Shown here: positions 18,054-26,441 of the stretch, one piece after another
How the letters are laid out: each line of letters begins with the position of its first letter
How positions within the stretch are numbered: position 1 is the first letter of the stretch
Assembly: GCA_016126655.1 (NCBI GenBank)
Contig: CP065955.1
Span: forward strand, 1,843,001 to 1,907,000
Direction of reading: 5' to 3'
Length of the DNA: 64,000 nt
Origin: Aerococcaceae bacterium zg-1292
GTDB lineage: Bacteria > Bacillota > Bacilli > Lactobacillales > Aerococcaceae
Notes under the pieces: model-generated
Told to the model about the DNA's origin: nothing
The model's database searches: none
Seen by the model: only the letters and a program-made list of their open reading frames with translations
Translations under genes and position numbers: made by a program

Positions 18054-19238
18054 TTATTTTTCACTTTGGGTTAACCATTTTGGTGCTAAAAAATCTATCA
18101 GCCATGCTCCAATCGGTGCAGTAATTAATATGGATACTACCGCAACAGTTAAAATCAATTCCCCGCTTTGAATCCCCATAGCTAAAGGTATACCGCCAAT
18201 CGCTGCTTGTACAGTCGCCTTTGGTAAATACGCTATCGCTGTAAATAATTTCTCTTTTAACGTTAAACTCGTCCTTAACTGCGCAATGAATACTGCTACA
18301 ATACGAAATACTATTGCACTAACAATTAAAATAATAGCAGCACTACTTGATAAAATAGCATACTGAATATTGATAGACGCACCAACTAGTACAAATAAAA
18401 ATATTTCTCCCAAGCGCCACAATTGCCCTAATTGATTGGACAGCGGCTTAACTACTTCAGCTGAATAATAATTCAAGGTCATCCCCATCGTCATAATCGC
18501 CAATAAGCCTGAGCATTTAATCACACCTGTCATCGCATCTTCAAGACTCACCAAGCAAAATGACAGCACTAATAACAGAATAACTTTTTCAAAATGTGAC
18601 AATGACCAATGTTTCAATACCCACTGCATTAATTTACCCAACAGCATTCCTGCCAATACTCCAAATAGAATCGCACTAGGAATGCCTAATAATTGTGTTG
18701 CCTCAAAATGATTACCCATTGCTAGTTGCGAAACTGTACTAAATATTACAATCACAAACACATCATCTACTGACGCACCAACTAGAATCATCTGCGGAAT
18801 TTGTTTGTTGGTTCCGCGACCTTCTTCCATTAAATTTACCATTCTAGGCACAATCACTGCGGGTGACACCGCTGCGATAACCGTCCCAAGCAGTAAAGCA
18901 TCGACACTTGACACCGAAAATAAATGCGGTGCAATGAGAGTAATCGCTACTATTTCAAAGAGCGCAGGCAAAAAGCACATTAATAATGCTGGTCTTCCTA
19001 CTTGTTTTAATTGTTGTACATTCAAATTCAGTCCGGCACGCAACAAGATAATAATTAAGGCGATACGCCGAATATCGGCAGAGATAGATAAAAGTGTGGG
19101 CGATAAGAGGTTCCCACCATGTGGCCCTACTAGCATTCCCACTAATAACATCCCTACTAGACTTGGCAATGTCAACCGCTTGGCTAAACCACCACCTAAA
19201 TATCCTAAAATAATAATAAGTACCATGGACATTAACAT
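18054..19238 (-). CDS. Cation:proton antiporter (CPA family)
   Basis: Integral membrane protein of 394 residues with about 12 hydrophobic helices. The pattern matches monovalent cation/proton antiporters: a GMLLVGMLVGPHGG segment in helix 1-2, an unwound-helix AVSPAVIVP motif and ASVDDVFVIV carrying two Asp residues likely to bind the ion. It probably exchanges sodium or potassium for protons to regulate pH and salt. It is a single gene, divergent from the small plus-strand gene at 19354. The ion specificity cannot be read. Confidence 0.88.
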   Translation of the reverse strand: MLMSMVLIIILGYLGGGLAKRLTLPSLVGMLLVGMLVGPHGGNLLSPTLLSISADIRRIALIIILLRAGLNLNVQQLKQVGRPALLMCFLPALFEIVAITLIAPHLFSVSSVDALLLGTVIAAVSPAVIVPRMVNLMEEGRGTNKQIPQMILVGASVDDVFVIVIFSTVSQLAMGNHFEATQLLGIPSAILFGVLAGMLLGKLMQWVLKHWSLSHFEKVILLLVLSFCLVSLEDAMTGVIKCSGLLAIMTMGMTLNYYSAEVVKPLSNQLGQLWRLGEIFLFVLVGASINIQYAILSSSAAIILIVSAIVFRIVAVFIAQLRTSLTLKEKLFTAIAYLPKATVQAAIGGIPLAMGIQSGELILTVAVVSILITAPIGAWLIDFLAPKWLTQSEK

Positions 19239-19297
19239 AATTTTTGGCTCCCGACTATATATTTTTTTATGAAAGGGGTTTTACTACTGTGACTTTG

Positions 19298-19306
19298 TGA
19301 TATAAT
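19298..19306 (+). promoter_or_regulatory. Extended -10 promoter of the small orphan gene
   Basis: TGATATAAT forms an extended -10 (TGn-TATAAT) about 47 bp before the ATG. No good -35 lies 17 bp upstream, as is usual for extended -10 promoters. Confidence 0.55.
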
Positions 19307-19353
19307 ATGCATATAAGAGTGAGTGATGTTACATTTTTGAAAGGAGTATGCAG

Positions 19354-19632
19354 ATGTCACAGTCAATTATTTCTATACTCAAGTACGAAACATTTATTTC
19401 CCCTGGTGCTTATTTTAATTTACAAACCGACTGGTTTTCAACCGATGATGAAATTAAAACAATTATTATCGACCAAGACCATGTCTATTCTAAACTATTA
19501 TCGATTTATCCAAAAGGTTTTGTGATGTATCTCGAACAAGACAGTCAAGGTAGTTTGTACCGCACCAATATGCCTATTCATCTTAGTGAGAACAATGACT
19601 ATTATGTCGTTGATTTCACCGAAGAAGCATAA
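19354..19632 (+). CDS. Small protein of unknown function (92 aa)
   Basis: The frame has AAAGGAG at good spacing, a promoter upstream and a very strong terminator just after the stop, so it is a real, independently transcribed gene. The protein is acidic, soluble and without transmembrane segments or signal peptide. It has a beta-rich pattern (FVMYLEQDSQGSLYRTNMPIHL). I do not recognise a family. It lies divergent from the antiporter and convergent with the aldo/keto reductase gene. Confidence 0.7.
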   Translation: MSQSIISILKYETFISPGAYFNLQTDWFSTDDEIKTIIIDQDHVYSKLLSIYPKGFVMYLEQDSQGSLYRTNMPIHLSENNDYYVVDFTEEA

Positions 19633-19643
19633 TGCATCAATAA

Positions 19644-19695
19644 AGTTCCTATGATGTACCTTTACATTTAAGGTACATCATAGGAACTCTTTTTT
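19644..19695 (+). terminator. Strong rho-independent terminator
   Basis: A perfect 19-bp stem (AGTTCCTATGATG... arms, 19644-19662 with 19670-19688) and a 7-base loop are followed by C and six T. It ends the small plus-strand gene and sits between convergent genes. Confidence 0.93.
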
Positions 19696-19716
19696 ATCCG
19701 TTTAATACACGTATAA

Positions 19717-20712
19717 TTATTTTACTTCACTCAATGCTGTCTCAATCAATGTTAATTCTTCATCGCTAAAATCTAACTGATTAAGTGCTTGAATATTTTG
19801 TTCTAATTGACTGAGCCTTGAAGCGCCAATTAAGACACTGGTTACGACACGGTCTCTCAATAGCCATGCAATCGCCATCTCAGCTAATGATTGTTGACGC
19901 ATTTTGGCAATTTCATTTAATTGAACAATCGCCGCATGTTTAGCGTGCACTTGCTCTTCGTGTAAAAATGGACTATCCGCTCTAGCTGCTCGTGAGTCCT
20001 TTGGAATGCCGTCTAAATAACGATTCGTCAACAAGCCTTGTGCCAGCGGACTAAAGACAATTGCCCCTAACCCTTCACGGCGCAAGACATCCGTTAACCC
20101 ATCTTCAATCCAACGGTCAAACATATTATAACGTGGCTGATGAATAATAAACGGTGTCCCATTACGTTTCATAATCGCTGCCATTTGTTCAGTTTGTTCA
20201 GCTGAATAATTGGACACGCCCACATACAAAGCCTTCCCTTGACGCACTAATAAGTCCAATGCATGCGCGGTCTCTTCTAGCGGTGTATCCGAGTCTGGAC
20301 GATGATGATAGAAAATATCGACATAATCTAAGCCCAGCCGTTGTAAACTTTGGTCGCAGCTCGCAATCAAATTCTTTTTACTGCCCCATTCACCATAAGG
20401 ACCCGGCCACATATAATAACCCGCCTTCGAGGAAATAATTAATTCATCCCGATAGCTGGCTAAATCTTCTTTTAAAATACGGCCAAAATTTTTCTCCGCT
20501 GAACCAGCTGGAGGGCCATAATTATTTGCTAAATCAAAGTGTGTAATACCACGGTCAAAAGCCCCCAATACAATGTCACGTTGATTATGCAATGCATCAA
20601 CATCTCCAAAATTATGCCATAATCCAAGTGAAATTGCCGGTAATTTTAATCCTGAGTTACCCACACGGTGATACGGCATATTGTCATAGCGATTTGTTTG
20701 TGCTTGATACAA
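19717..20712 (-). CDS. Aldo/keto reductase, L-glyceraldehyde 3-phosphate reductase type (YghZ-like)
   Basis: NADPH-dependent reductase of the AKR14/Kv-beta-like group. The 331-residue protein has the tetrad segments FDLANNYGPP (Asp, Tyr), SSKAGY (Lys) and FYHHRP (His), and the YghZ-specific WPGPYGEWGSKKNLIASCDQSL block. Substrates known for the family are L-glyceraldehyde 3-phosphate and methylglyoxal. TTG at 20712 after GAGAGGAG aligns with the YghZ start; an ATG at 20733 overlaps that ribosome-binding site. A methylglyoxal synthase gene occurs 4 kb away, which fits a detoxification role but is only suggestive. Confidence 0.88.
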   Translation of the reverse strand: MYQAQTNRYDNMPYHRVGNSGLKLPAISLGLWHNFGDVDALHNQRDIVLGAFDRGITHFDLANNYGPPAGSAEKNFGRILKEDLASYRDELIISSKAGYYMWPGPYGEWGSKKNLIASCDQSLQRLGLDYVDIFYHHRPDSDTPLEETAHALDLLVRQGKALYVGVSNYSAEQTEQMAAIMKRNGTPFIIHQPRYNMFDRWIEDGLTDVLRREGLGAIVFSPLAQGLLTNRYLDGIPKDSRAARADSPFLHEEQVHAKHAAIVQLNEIAKMRQQSLAEMAIAWLLRDRVVTSVLIGASRLSQLEQNIQALNQLDFSDEELTLIETALSEVK

Positions 20713-20761
20713 TGAAAAAACTCCTCTCTCCATTAAAAATATATTTTTCTCAATTAAGTCT

Positions 20762-21289
20762 TTACCACTCTAATTGGCGTGCCTTATCAGTATCGCGATA
20801 CATATGTGTCTTATCCATGCCCGCATAATTTTGTTGACGCAGTGCTTCATAGATAATAATATTTGCTGTATTCGATAGATTTAGTGAACGTACGTGGTCG
20901 TCATTCATCGGAATACGCAAGCAGTCTTGTTTACGTGCTTCCATCAGTTCAATCGGCAATCCTGTCGTTTCTTTCCCAAATAAAAATACTTGTTCGACTA
21001 CCGATTCATCTGCCAAGTCCACCTGTGAATATATCGATGGCGCAAATTTAGTAATAAGAAATAGCCGACGGTCACCGAGCCATTCTAAAAAAGCCGTTAA
21101 ATTTTTGTGATAATGAATCTCAACATGATGCCAGTAATCTAGCCCGGCCCGCTTTAACATTTTATCGTCGGTACTAAAGCCTAATGGCTCAATCAAATGC
21201 AACGTCGTATTGGTCGCTGCGCAAGTTCTAGCAATATTACCTGTATTAGCAGGCATCACTGGTTCAAATAGTGCAATATGATTTTTCAA
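20762..21289 (-). CDS. trmL: tRNA (cytidine/uridine-2'-O-)-methyltransferase TrmL
   Basis: SPOUT-class enzyme that 2'-O-methylates wobble position 34 of tRNA-Leu. The 175-residue protein begins ALFEPVMPANTGNIARTC and has the knot motifs FGKETTGLP and IPMNDDHVRSLNLSNTANI, all diagnostic. It probably starts at TTG 21289, with the Shine-Dalgarno in the last codons of queG, which it follows by 5 bp. The pairing with queG puts two tRNA wobble-modification genes in one operon. Confidence 0.93.
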   Translation of the reverse strand: MKNHIALFEPVMPANTGNIARTCAATNTTLHLIEPLGFSTDDKMLKRAGLDYWHHVEIHYHKNLTAFLEWLGDRRLFLITKFAPSIYSQVDLADESVVEQVFLFGKETTGLPIELMEARKQDCLRIPMNDDHVRSLNLSNTANIIIYEALRQQNYAGMDKTHMYRDTDKARQLEW

Positions 21290-21294
21290 TCCTT

Positions 21295-22464
21295 TTAACC
21301 TCTTTCCTGACGGGGTAATCGTTTTTCTTTCAAGACATTTAATGCACGGGACATTTCAGCAATTGTTTCTGCGTCGGTTTCCTTAGCTAACTGCGCTTCC
21401 ACACAAGCAATCATCGTCGGATTATGATAGCGCTGAATTTGTGAGATTGCCCAAGCCGCAGTACCACGTATCATTGGTCGCGTATCAGTTTCCATAACTT
21501 CAAGTAACAAGGGTAAGGCTGTTTTGTCACGGTAATTAGCTAACGCAACAATCGCATTTCGTTGCAATGGCTTTTTGCCGCGCCATGAGCCCGCCATATG
21601 ACCAAATTGTGCTTTAAACTGCTTATTAGTAATGGTCAACATCGGTTTTAATAATGGTTGCACGGATTCTGGTTCAGGCTCCATTTCTGGGTGAATATGT
21701 GAATCGATACCTTGATTATAGGGACAAACTAATTGACAAATATCACAGCCATAAATCACATGTGTAATTTTTCGTCGAAATTCATCCGGTAAATTGCCTT
21801 TTGTCTGTGTTTGAAAGGATAGACAACGCGGTGCATTCAAGCGTCCATCGCCCATTAAAGCATCTGTTGGACACGCATCAATACAACGTGTACAGTCACC
21901 ACAGCCATTTTCTACTGGTTCATCCGGTTCAAATTCAATATTGGTAATGATTTCTCCTAGGTAAACAAAAGAACCAAATTCTTCCGTGATTAGCAATCCA
22001 TTTTTACCAATAAATCCTAAGCCGGCTCGTTGCGCAGTCGCTACATCAATCAATTCACCGGTATCGACCATTGGTTTAAACGTTGCAGTTTCTGAACGTT
22101 CCTTAATAAAGTCAATTAATTTATCCATGCGATGGCGCAAAATATGATGATAATCAATTCCCCACGAAGCCCGCGCGAACATACCACGCCGATTTTCCTT
22201 ATCTTGTGGCGCTGGATGCTTTAAACGACTAGGATAAGCCAGTGCAATTGAAATGATGGATTTTGGCTGATTAAATATCAGCTCAGGATATAAACGCTCA
22301 TCGATTACGGGATGCTCAAACCCAGACGTACGTCCAGCTGCTTTTTGCTCTTCTAAAGATACTTTTAAGTGGTCAAATGGTGCAGCAGTAGTAAAACCTA
22401 TTTTATCAATACCAATAGCTTTAGCCGCCTCAATAATATCTGCTTTCAACTGGGCGTTTGTCAT
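21295..22464 (-). CDS. queG: Epoxyqueuosine reductase
   Basis: Cobalamin-dependent iron-sulfur enzyme that performs the last step of queuosine synthesis in tRNA. The 389-residue protein has the DUF1730 N-terminal region, two 4Fe-4S motifs ([12 protein letters not shown] and [11 protein letters not shown], about residues 189-250) and a C-terminal HEAT-like region ([12 protein letters not shown]...[13 protein letters not shown]) that binds tRNA. AGAGG precedes the ATG. The start is preceded by a tandem block of structured repeats. Confidence 0.95.
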   Translation of the reverse strand: MTNAQLKADIIEAAKAIGIDKIGFTTAAPFDHLKVSLEEQKAAGRTSGFEHPVIDERLYPELIFNQPKSIISIALAYPSRLKHPAPQDKENRRGMFARASWGIDYHHILRHRMDKLIDFIKERSETATFKPMVDTGELIDVATAQRAGLGFIGKNGLLITEEFGSFVYLGEIITNIEFEPDEPVENGCGDCTRCIDACPTDALMGDGRLNAPRCLSFQTQTKGNLPDEFRRKITHVIYGCDICQLVCPYNQGIDSHIHPEMEPEPESVQPLLKPMLTITNKQFKAQFGHMAGSWRGKKPLQRNAIVALANYRDKTALPLLLEVMETDTRPMIRGTAAWAISQIQRYHNPTMIACVEAQLAKETDAETIAEMSRALNVLKEKRLPRQERG

Positions 22465-22560
22465 TTTTTCACCTCTTTTACATTAATTTCAACATGCAAT
22501 ATGGTTATACTGATTATTGGGAACTGAAATAATTGTCACTTTGCTTATCGTTTGAAGTAG

Positions 22561-22985
22561 TTCTACACTGCTACGGCTTCTGCTCCAGTGATTCGAGGCA
22601 GAACGCCCGCGCTCGCACTATGGGGATGCCGGCTCGCTTGGGCTGGCTTGACGTCCACTTCGAAAAACGCTTGGAGTGCTTATCGCACTCCGGCGCATTT
22701 TGCTCCAGTGGTTCAAGCCAAAACGCCCGCGCTCGCACTATGGGGATGCCGGCTCGCTTGGGCTGGCTTGACGTCCACTTCGAAAAACGCTTGGAGTGCT
22801 TATCGCACTCCGGCGCATTTTGCTCCAGTGGTTCAAGCCAAAACGCCCGCGCTCGCACTATGGGGATGCCGGCTCGCTTGGGCTGGCTTAACATCCACTT
22901 CGAAAAACGCTTGGAGTGCTTATCGCACTCCGGCGCATTTTGCTCCAGTGGTTCAAGCCAAAACGCCCGCGCTCGCACTATGGGG
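22561..22985 (-). repeat. Structured repeat, tandem array of three and a half copies
   Basis: A right-half copy (22561-22620) is followed by three copies with an exact period of 120 bp (22621, 22741, 22861). Copies one and two are identical; copy three differs at two bases of the outer arm. The inner hairpin GGAGTGC-TTATC-GCACTCC is perfect, the outer arms are GGCTTGA/TCAAGCC with CCACT/AGTGG, and GGGC/GCCC closes the structure. The array lies in the queG leader. Open frames run through it on both strands but lack ribosome-binding sites. Confidence 0.92.
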
Positions 22986-23048
22986 TTTCTCAGTTCTATT
23001 GTAGCATATATCTGATTGTGAATTATAGTTTTTGTGCTTTTTCAAGAC

Positions 23049-23082
23049 AAAAAACACCGATGTGATTAATCTCATCGGTGTT
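23049..23082 (-). terminator. Rho-independent terminator downstream of rplY
   Basis: Minus strand AACACCGATG ... CATCGGTGTT is a 10-bp perfect stem, followed by TTTTTTG. A full repeat copy and a repeat fragment lie between the rplY stop and this terminator. Confidence 0.85.
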
Positions 23083-23088
23083 TGGGTG

Positions 23089-23239
23089 TTCATTTGAAAG
23101 CTCGTTGTCGCACTATGTGTTATGCCGGCTCGCTTGAGCTGGCTTGACGTCCACTTCGAAAAACACTTGGAGTGCTTATCGCACTCCGGCGCATTTTGCT
23201 CCAGTGGTTCATTTCAGTGCGCTCGTTGTCGCACTATAT
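23089..23239 (-). repeat. Structured repeat: fragment plus one chimeric copy
   Basis: A tail fragment (23089-23118, TTGAAAGCTCGTTGTCGCAC...) is followed by a full copy from about 23119. The left arm of that copy is GGCTTGA (type of the queG array), but its right arm is TCATTTC and its tail GCTCGTTGTCGCAC is that of the tilS array. The outer arms therefore cannot pair, while the inner GGAGTGC/GCACTCC hairpin is intact. The copy abuts the rplY stop codon. Confidence 0.85.
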
Positions 23240-23241
23240 GA

Positions 23242-23853
23242 TTACTCTGCGTCTTCTTCGCCGATTACTTCTGGTTCTGCTACTTCTTCTTCAGATGTTT
23301 CAGTTTCTTCTTCTTCTGCAGCTGGTGGGGCAACTGATACTAATGTTGTTTCTGGTTCAGTCACAACGGTTACTTTTTCAGGTACTGTTAAGTCAGCAAC
23401 TGTTTTCACATCGCCAATTACTAATCCTTCAACGTCAAATTCAATTGAAGCTGGGATGTTTGCAGGTGTTGTTTCAACTAATACTGTTGCACTTACTTGG
23501 TCAACAATACCTTCTTTTATTGTTTCAACATTTACCAACACTACAGGTACTTCAACTTGTAATTTTTCTTTATCAGATACTGCTTGGAAATCGATTGAGT
23601 AGAACTCATCTTTTAATGCAGCACGGTCAAAGTTTTTAATTAATACTTGTTGGCTATTGCCATCAAATTCAACGTCTAAAATCGCATTTTGTCCTTCTTT
23701 TTTCAATAAAGCTTCAAAATCACGACGGTCGATTAATAATGATGCTACTTCAACATCTTTGCTGTATAATGTTGCTGGAATTTTGCCTTCGCGACGCGCT
23801 TGACGTGATGCACTTGTACCAGTTTTCGTTCTTAATTCTGCTTGTAATTTCAT
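23242..23853 (-). CDS. rplY: 50S ribosomal protein L25, Ctc form
   Basis: 5S rRNA-binding protein of the general stress/Ctc type. The 203-residue protein has the L25 domain (about 1-92, MKLQAELRTKTGTSASRQARREGKIPATLY) and the Ctc C-terminal beta domain with TTPANIPASIEFDVEGL. It ends in a very acidic tail of about 25 residues rich in Glu. The start at 23853 is preceded by AAGGAG with a long 11-base spacer; an upstream ATG would add residues unlike the family. Confidence 0.94.
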   Translation of the reverse strand: MKLQAELRTKTGTSASRQARREGKIPATLYSKDVEVASLLIDRRDFEALLKKEGQNAILDVEFDGNSQQVLIKNFDRAALKDEFYSIDFQAVSDKEKLQVEVPVVLVNVETIKEGIVDQVSATVLVETTPANIPASIEFDVEGLVIGDVKTVADLTVPEKVTVVTEPETTLVSVAPPAAEEEETETSEEEVAEPEVIGEEDAE

Positions 23854-24108
23854 AAAATTTAAAACTCCTTTTTTCTTAGCGTATAATGTTTCGCTTTCTT
23901 TCATTGTTAAACGATAAAGCTAATTTCTCGTATACTTTTTTATCTTAACAAAAAATGTGATGAATTTCCAGCAAAATGGCATTTTTTCTACTAAGAGAAC
24001 TTAATCTAGCTAGCAAACTGCATCCAGACATCACCTCAAATAGTTGCATTCAAACATTCATTCCCTTAAAATAGTCACATGAGACAACGAGAAAGCAGGT
24101 CTTAACGA

Positions 24109-24516
24109 ATGAATAAAATCAAACATTTTTTAAAGCCATGGGACTATATATTAATTATCTTGGCATTATTTTTATCGTTCTTACCAAATATTGTAACAGC
24201 GGTTAACGAAAATTCAAAACCGAAAGTAACTGCAGTAGGTATTGTCAAAATATATGGTGTAGAAGTTGACCGTTTTGAACTTTACGATGGTGCACCAAAT
24301 ATGCAAAAAACCTACCATCCGAGCGAAGGCAAATATAATATTATTGAACGCGAGGGTACCCATATTCGTATTAAAGAAGATAATTCTCCCGACCAAATCG
24401 GTGTGCGAACCGGGTGGATTCACAAACCCGGTCAAGTTGCCATTTGCCTACCACATGGCTTAATTATCGAAGTACAGGGCATGATGGAACAAGATGACTT
24501 GGTGCTGCCACTGTGA
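24109..24516 (+). CDS. Membrane-anchored NusG domain II protein
   Basis: The 135-residue protein has one N-terminal transmembrane helix (about 12-32, DYILIILALFLSFLPNIV) and an extracellular beta-barrel region matching the NusG_II family (VKIYGVEVDRFEL ... YNIIEREGTHIRIKEDNSPDQIGVRTGWIHKPGQVAICLPHGLIIEV). The family occurs widely in Firmicutes, often near quinone or FAD-transfer genes, and its function is unknown. The sequence AAAGCAGG gives a moderate ribosome-binding site. It is a single gene with a terminator behind it. Confidence 0.85.
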   Translation: MNKIKHFLKPWDYILIILALFLSFLPNIVTAVNENSKPKVTAVGIVKIYGVEVDRFELYDGAPNMQKTYHPSEGKYNIIEREGTHIRIKEDNSPDQIGVRTGWIHKPGQVAICLPHGLIIEVQGMMEQDDLVLPL

Positions 24517-24580
24517 TATGAGCAGTAGACTAAATATTAGCGCAAGGTTGCCTGGCGAAAATTACTTCGAACAAAAGAAC

Positions 24581-24631
24581 AAAGACAATGTACATTGAGA
24601 CGTAATTTAAGCTCTCATACATTGTCTTTTT
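24581..24631 (+). terminator. Rho-independent terminator after the NusG_II gene
   Basis: AAGACAATGTA pairs with TACATTGTCTT, with an inner TGAGA/TCTCA pairing, and TTTTT follows. The arm sequence resembles the terminator at 32180-32217. Confidence 0.8.
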
Positions 24632-24716
24632 GTCATCTATTAGTAGAAGAAGACCCAGTTTTTCTATTACTACGACTACGACATCTTATAAGTCCCTCAC
24701 TAGAAGTTTATGCCCC

Positions 24717-25106
24717 TTAATAAATAGCATCCACTTGCGCAACAAGTTCGAGTGACGACAACAATACTTCGGCTGTTCCTAAGTTTGTTGCCAACGGAAT
24801 ATTGTAAACATCACATAACCGAATCAGCGCATTGACATCCGGTTCATGCGGTTGTGCGGCTAAAGGATCGCGTAAAAATATCACTAAATCCAGTTTTTGT
24901 TCTGAAATCATACCACCAATTTGTTGGTCACCACCTAATGGACCTGAGTTTAATCGATTGATGGTTAGTTGTGAATGTTCCATAATGACTTTTCCTGTCG
25001 TACCGGTCGCATATAAATCATGTTGCGCTAATTTAAACTCGTATTTTTTTGCTAATTCAATGATACTCATTTTCTTCTGGTCATGTGCTATAAGTGCTAT
25101 TCTCAT
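24717..25106 (-). CDS. mgsA: Methylglyoxal synthase
   Basis: Converts dihydroxyacetone phosphate to methylglyoxal and phosphate, a bypass that relieves sugar-phosphate stress. The protein of about 129 residues has the family signatures [18 protein letters not shown], and [10 protein letters not shown] with the catalytic Asp, then [18 protein letters not shown] 25106 follows GGAG; the GTG 9 bp upstream is too close to it. It is downstream of the rhodanese gene on the same strand with a gap of about 180 bp. Confidence 0.95.
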   Translation of the reverse strand: MRIALIAHDQKKMSIIELAKKYEFKLAQHDLYATGTTGKVIMEHSQLTINRLNSGPLGGDQQIGGMISEQKLDLVIFLRDPLAAQPHEPDVNALIRLCDVYNIPLATNLGTAEVLLSSLELVAQVDAIY

Positions 25107-25287
25107 CTTTATCACTGCTCCTATTGTAGCTCATTTGGGTTGCGATCTATATTAGTCATACGAAGCAATCCACACTCGCTCTATATTGTATATTCTGACT
25201 CCATCAATCACATTCAAAAACACCGTTGTCCCGATACGACCGTCAGGCTATTGATTTCAAAGTACTCGATACCGTACTTTACCCGAT

Positions 25288-25584
25288 TTAGCTTTCATCT
25301 ACAGCTAAATCCCCCTGCCATTGCACCATGCCACCTTCAACATTGATGACATCAAATCCTAATGCTTCCAATGCTTTTGTGACACGTACTGACGTCACGC
25401 CTACTTGACAAATAATATAATACGTAATTTCAGGCGACAATTTTGCTTGCGTTTCACCAGCAATATAACGTTTTGCACCTGGGATATGACCTGCTCGATA
25501 TTTTTCAATACCACGCACATCAAGAATTGATACATTTTCATTCGCAACTTTTTCAGTAAATGCTTGCATTGAGATTGATTGCAT
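25288..25584 (-). CDS. Single-domain rhodanese (sulfurtransferase)
   Basis: A 98-residue rhodanese-like protein with ILDVRGIEKYRAGHIPGA and the active-site loop CQVGVTS, where Cys carries the sulfane sulfur. It resembles the GlpE/PspE group involved in thiosulfate or persulfide transfer. AGGAAG precedes the ATG. It follows the DUF2200 gene on the same strand. Confidence 0.9.
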   Translation of the reverse strand: MQSISMQAFTEKVANENVSILDVRGIEKYRAGHIPGAKRYIAGETQAKLSPEITYYIICQVGVTSVRVTKALEALGFDVINVEGGMVQWQGDLAVDES

Positions 25585-25680
25585 TGAGTCACTTCCTATA
25601 ACTAATTTACTACTATTTTACCATTTTCGCCAGTTAAAAATAGCTATGACAATGATTAATCGGATAACCTGTGTAAACGT

Positions 25681-26028
25681 TCATCCTCTCAATATTTTCT
25701 CCATCGCTTTACCTTTGGCTAACTCGTCAATAAGTTTATCTAAATAACGAATATCTTTCATTAAAGGGTCTTCAATTTCTTGAATTTTCACACCACAAAT
25801 CGAGCCTTTAATTAAATGCCGTGCTGGATTCATTGCTGGTGCTTGATGGAAAAAGGTTTGATAATCTATCTCACTTTGTACCATATCATTCAATTGTTCC
25901 ACTTGATAACCGGTCATCCATGAAATAATTGTATCAACTTCTGCTTTTGTTCGATTCTTACGTTGCGCTTTTTTTATCAATGCATCATAAATACTAAAAA
26001 AGCTCATCGTATATATTTTATGCGTCAT
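25681..26028 (-). CDS. DUF2200 family protein
   Basis: The 115-residue protein matches DUF2200, beginning KIYTMSFFSIYDALIKKAQRKNRTKAEVDTIISWMTGY and containing MNPARHLIKGSICGVKIQEIEDPLMKDIRYLDKLIDELAKGK. The function is unknown; members are small cytoplasmic proteins. GGAGCAG precedes the ATG. A decayed repeat copy lies directly upstream of that ribosome-binding site. Confidence 0.88.
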   Translation of the reverse strand: MTHKIYTMSFFSIYDALIKKAQRKNRTKAEVDTIISWMTGYQVEQLNDMVQSEIDYQTFFHQAPAMNPARHLIKGSICGVKIQEIEDPLMKDIRYLDKLIDELAKGKAMEKILRG

Positions 26029-26042
26029 AATAACTGCTCCTC

Positions 26043-26148
26043 TTTTAAGTTCGCTTAGGCAGCCTTGACGTTCATTTCACAGGATTCTTGAAATACTTAT
26101 GTACTTTTGTTCCAGCGATTCAAGGATACACGCCTGCCCTCACACAGT
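26043..26148 (-). repeat. Structured repeat, decayed single copy
   Basis: Recognisable by GTTCGCTTAGGCAGCCTTGACG at the left and GTTCCAGCGATTCAAGGATACACGCC at the right. The outer arms CCTTGA/TCAAGG still pair, while the inner hairpin has lost several bases. It lies between radC and the DUF2200 ribosome-binding site. Confidence 0.7.
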
Positions 26149-26223
26149 ATATTTTAATATATTCTACAATATTATTATGACGAGAAAATGTATATACGTC
26201 AAACATTGCGTGTCCACTCGCAC

Positions 26224-26441
26224 TTAATTACTATCGAATATATGTGTCGTTTCTCTCAAACTGATAAAACAATCTTGACCTACAATAATATGATCCAACA
26301 ACTCAATACCCATCAATTCTCCGCACTCAATCATACGCTGAGTAAAAATTAAATCCGCATGCGACGGTTCTGGGTCACCCGATGGATGATTGTGTCCAAT
26401 AATAATGCGTGCCGTTGGATATTTCACTGCCTCTTTAAATA
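26224..26441 (-). CDS. radC: radC, 3' exon (JAB metalloprotease-like domain end)
   Basis: C-terminal part of RadC, reading FKEAVKYPTARIIIGHNHPSGDPEPSHADLIF and ending ETTHIFDSN. It carries the JAMM-type metal motif HNHPSGDP..SHAD. It has no ribosome-binding site of its own and continues the 5' part at 27048-27534 once the intervening ~606 bp are removed. The joined frame is 705 bp (234 residues), the normal RadC length. The exact junction is ambiguous by a few bases, but all candidate joins keep the frame and give HPRE-(I/L)-FKEA. Confidence 0.85.

Noticed and set aside
22561-22985. CRISPR-like array
   Set aside because: Units are identical over the whole 120 bp with no unique spacers, and there are no cas genes nearby.
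22533-23015. Long open frames on both strands across the queG repeat array (135-160 residues with internal repeats)
   Set aside because: They result from tandem units of 120 bp (a multiple of three). No ribosome-binding site, and the same sequence is open on both strands; base pairing explains its conservation.
23144-23639. Two plus-strand frames opposite rplY rich in Ser/Thr or Leu
   Set aside because: Shadow frames of rplY with low-complexity translation caused by its Glu-rich tail; they begin within a repeat.
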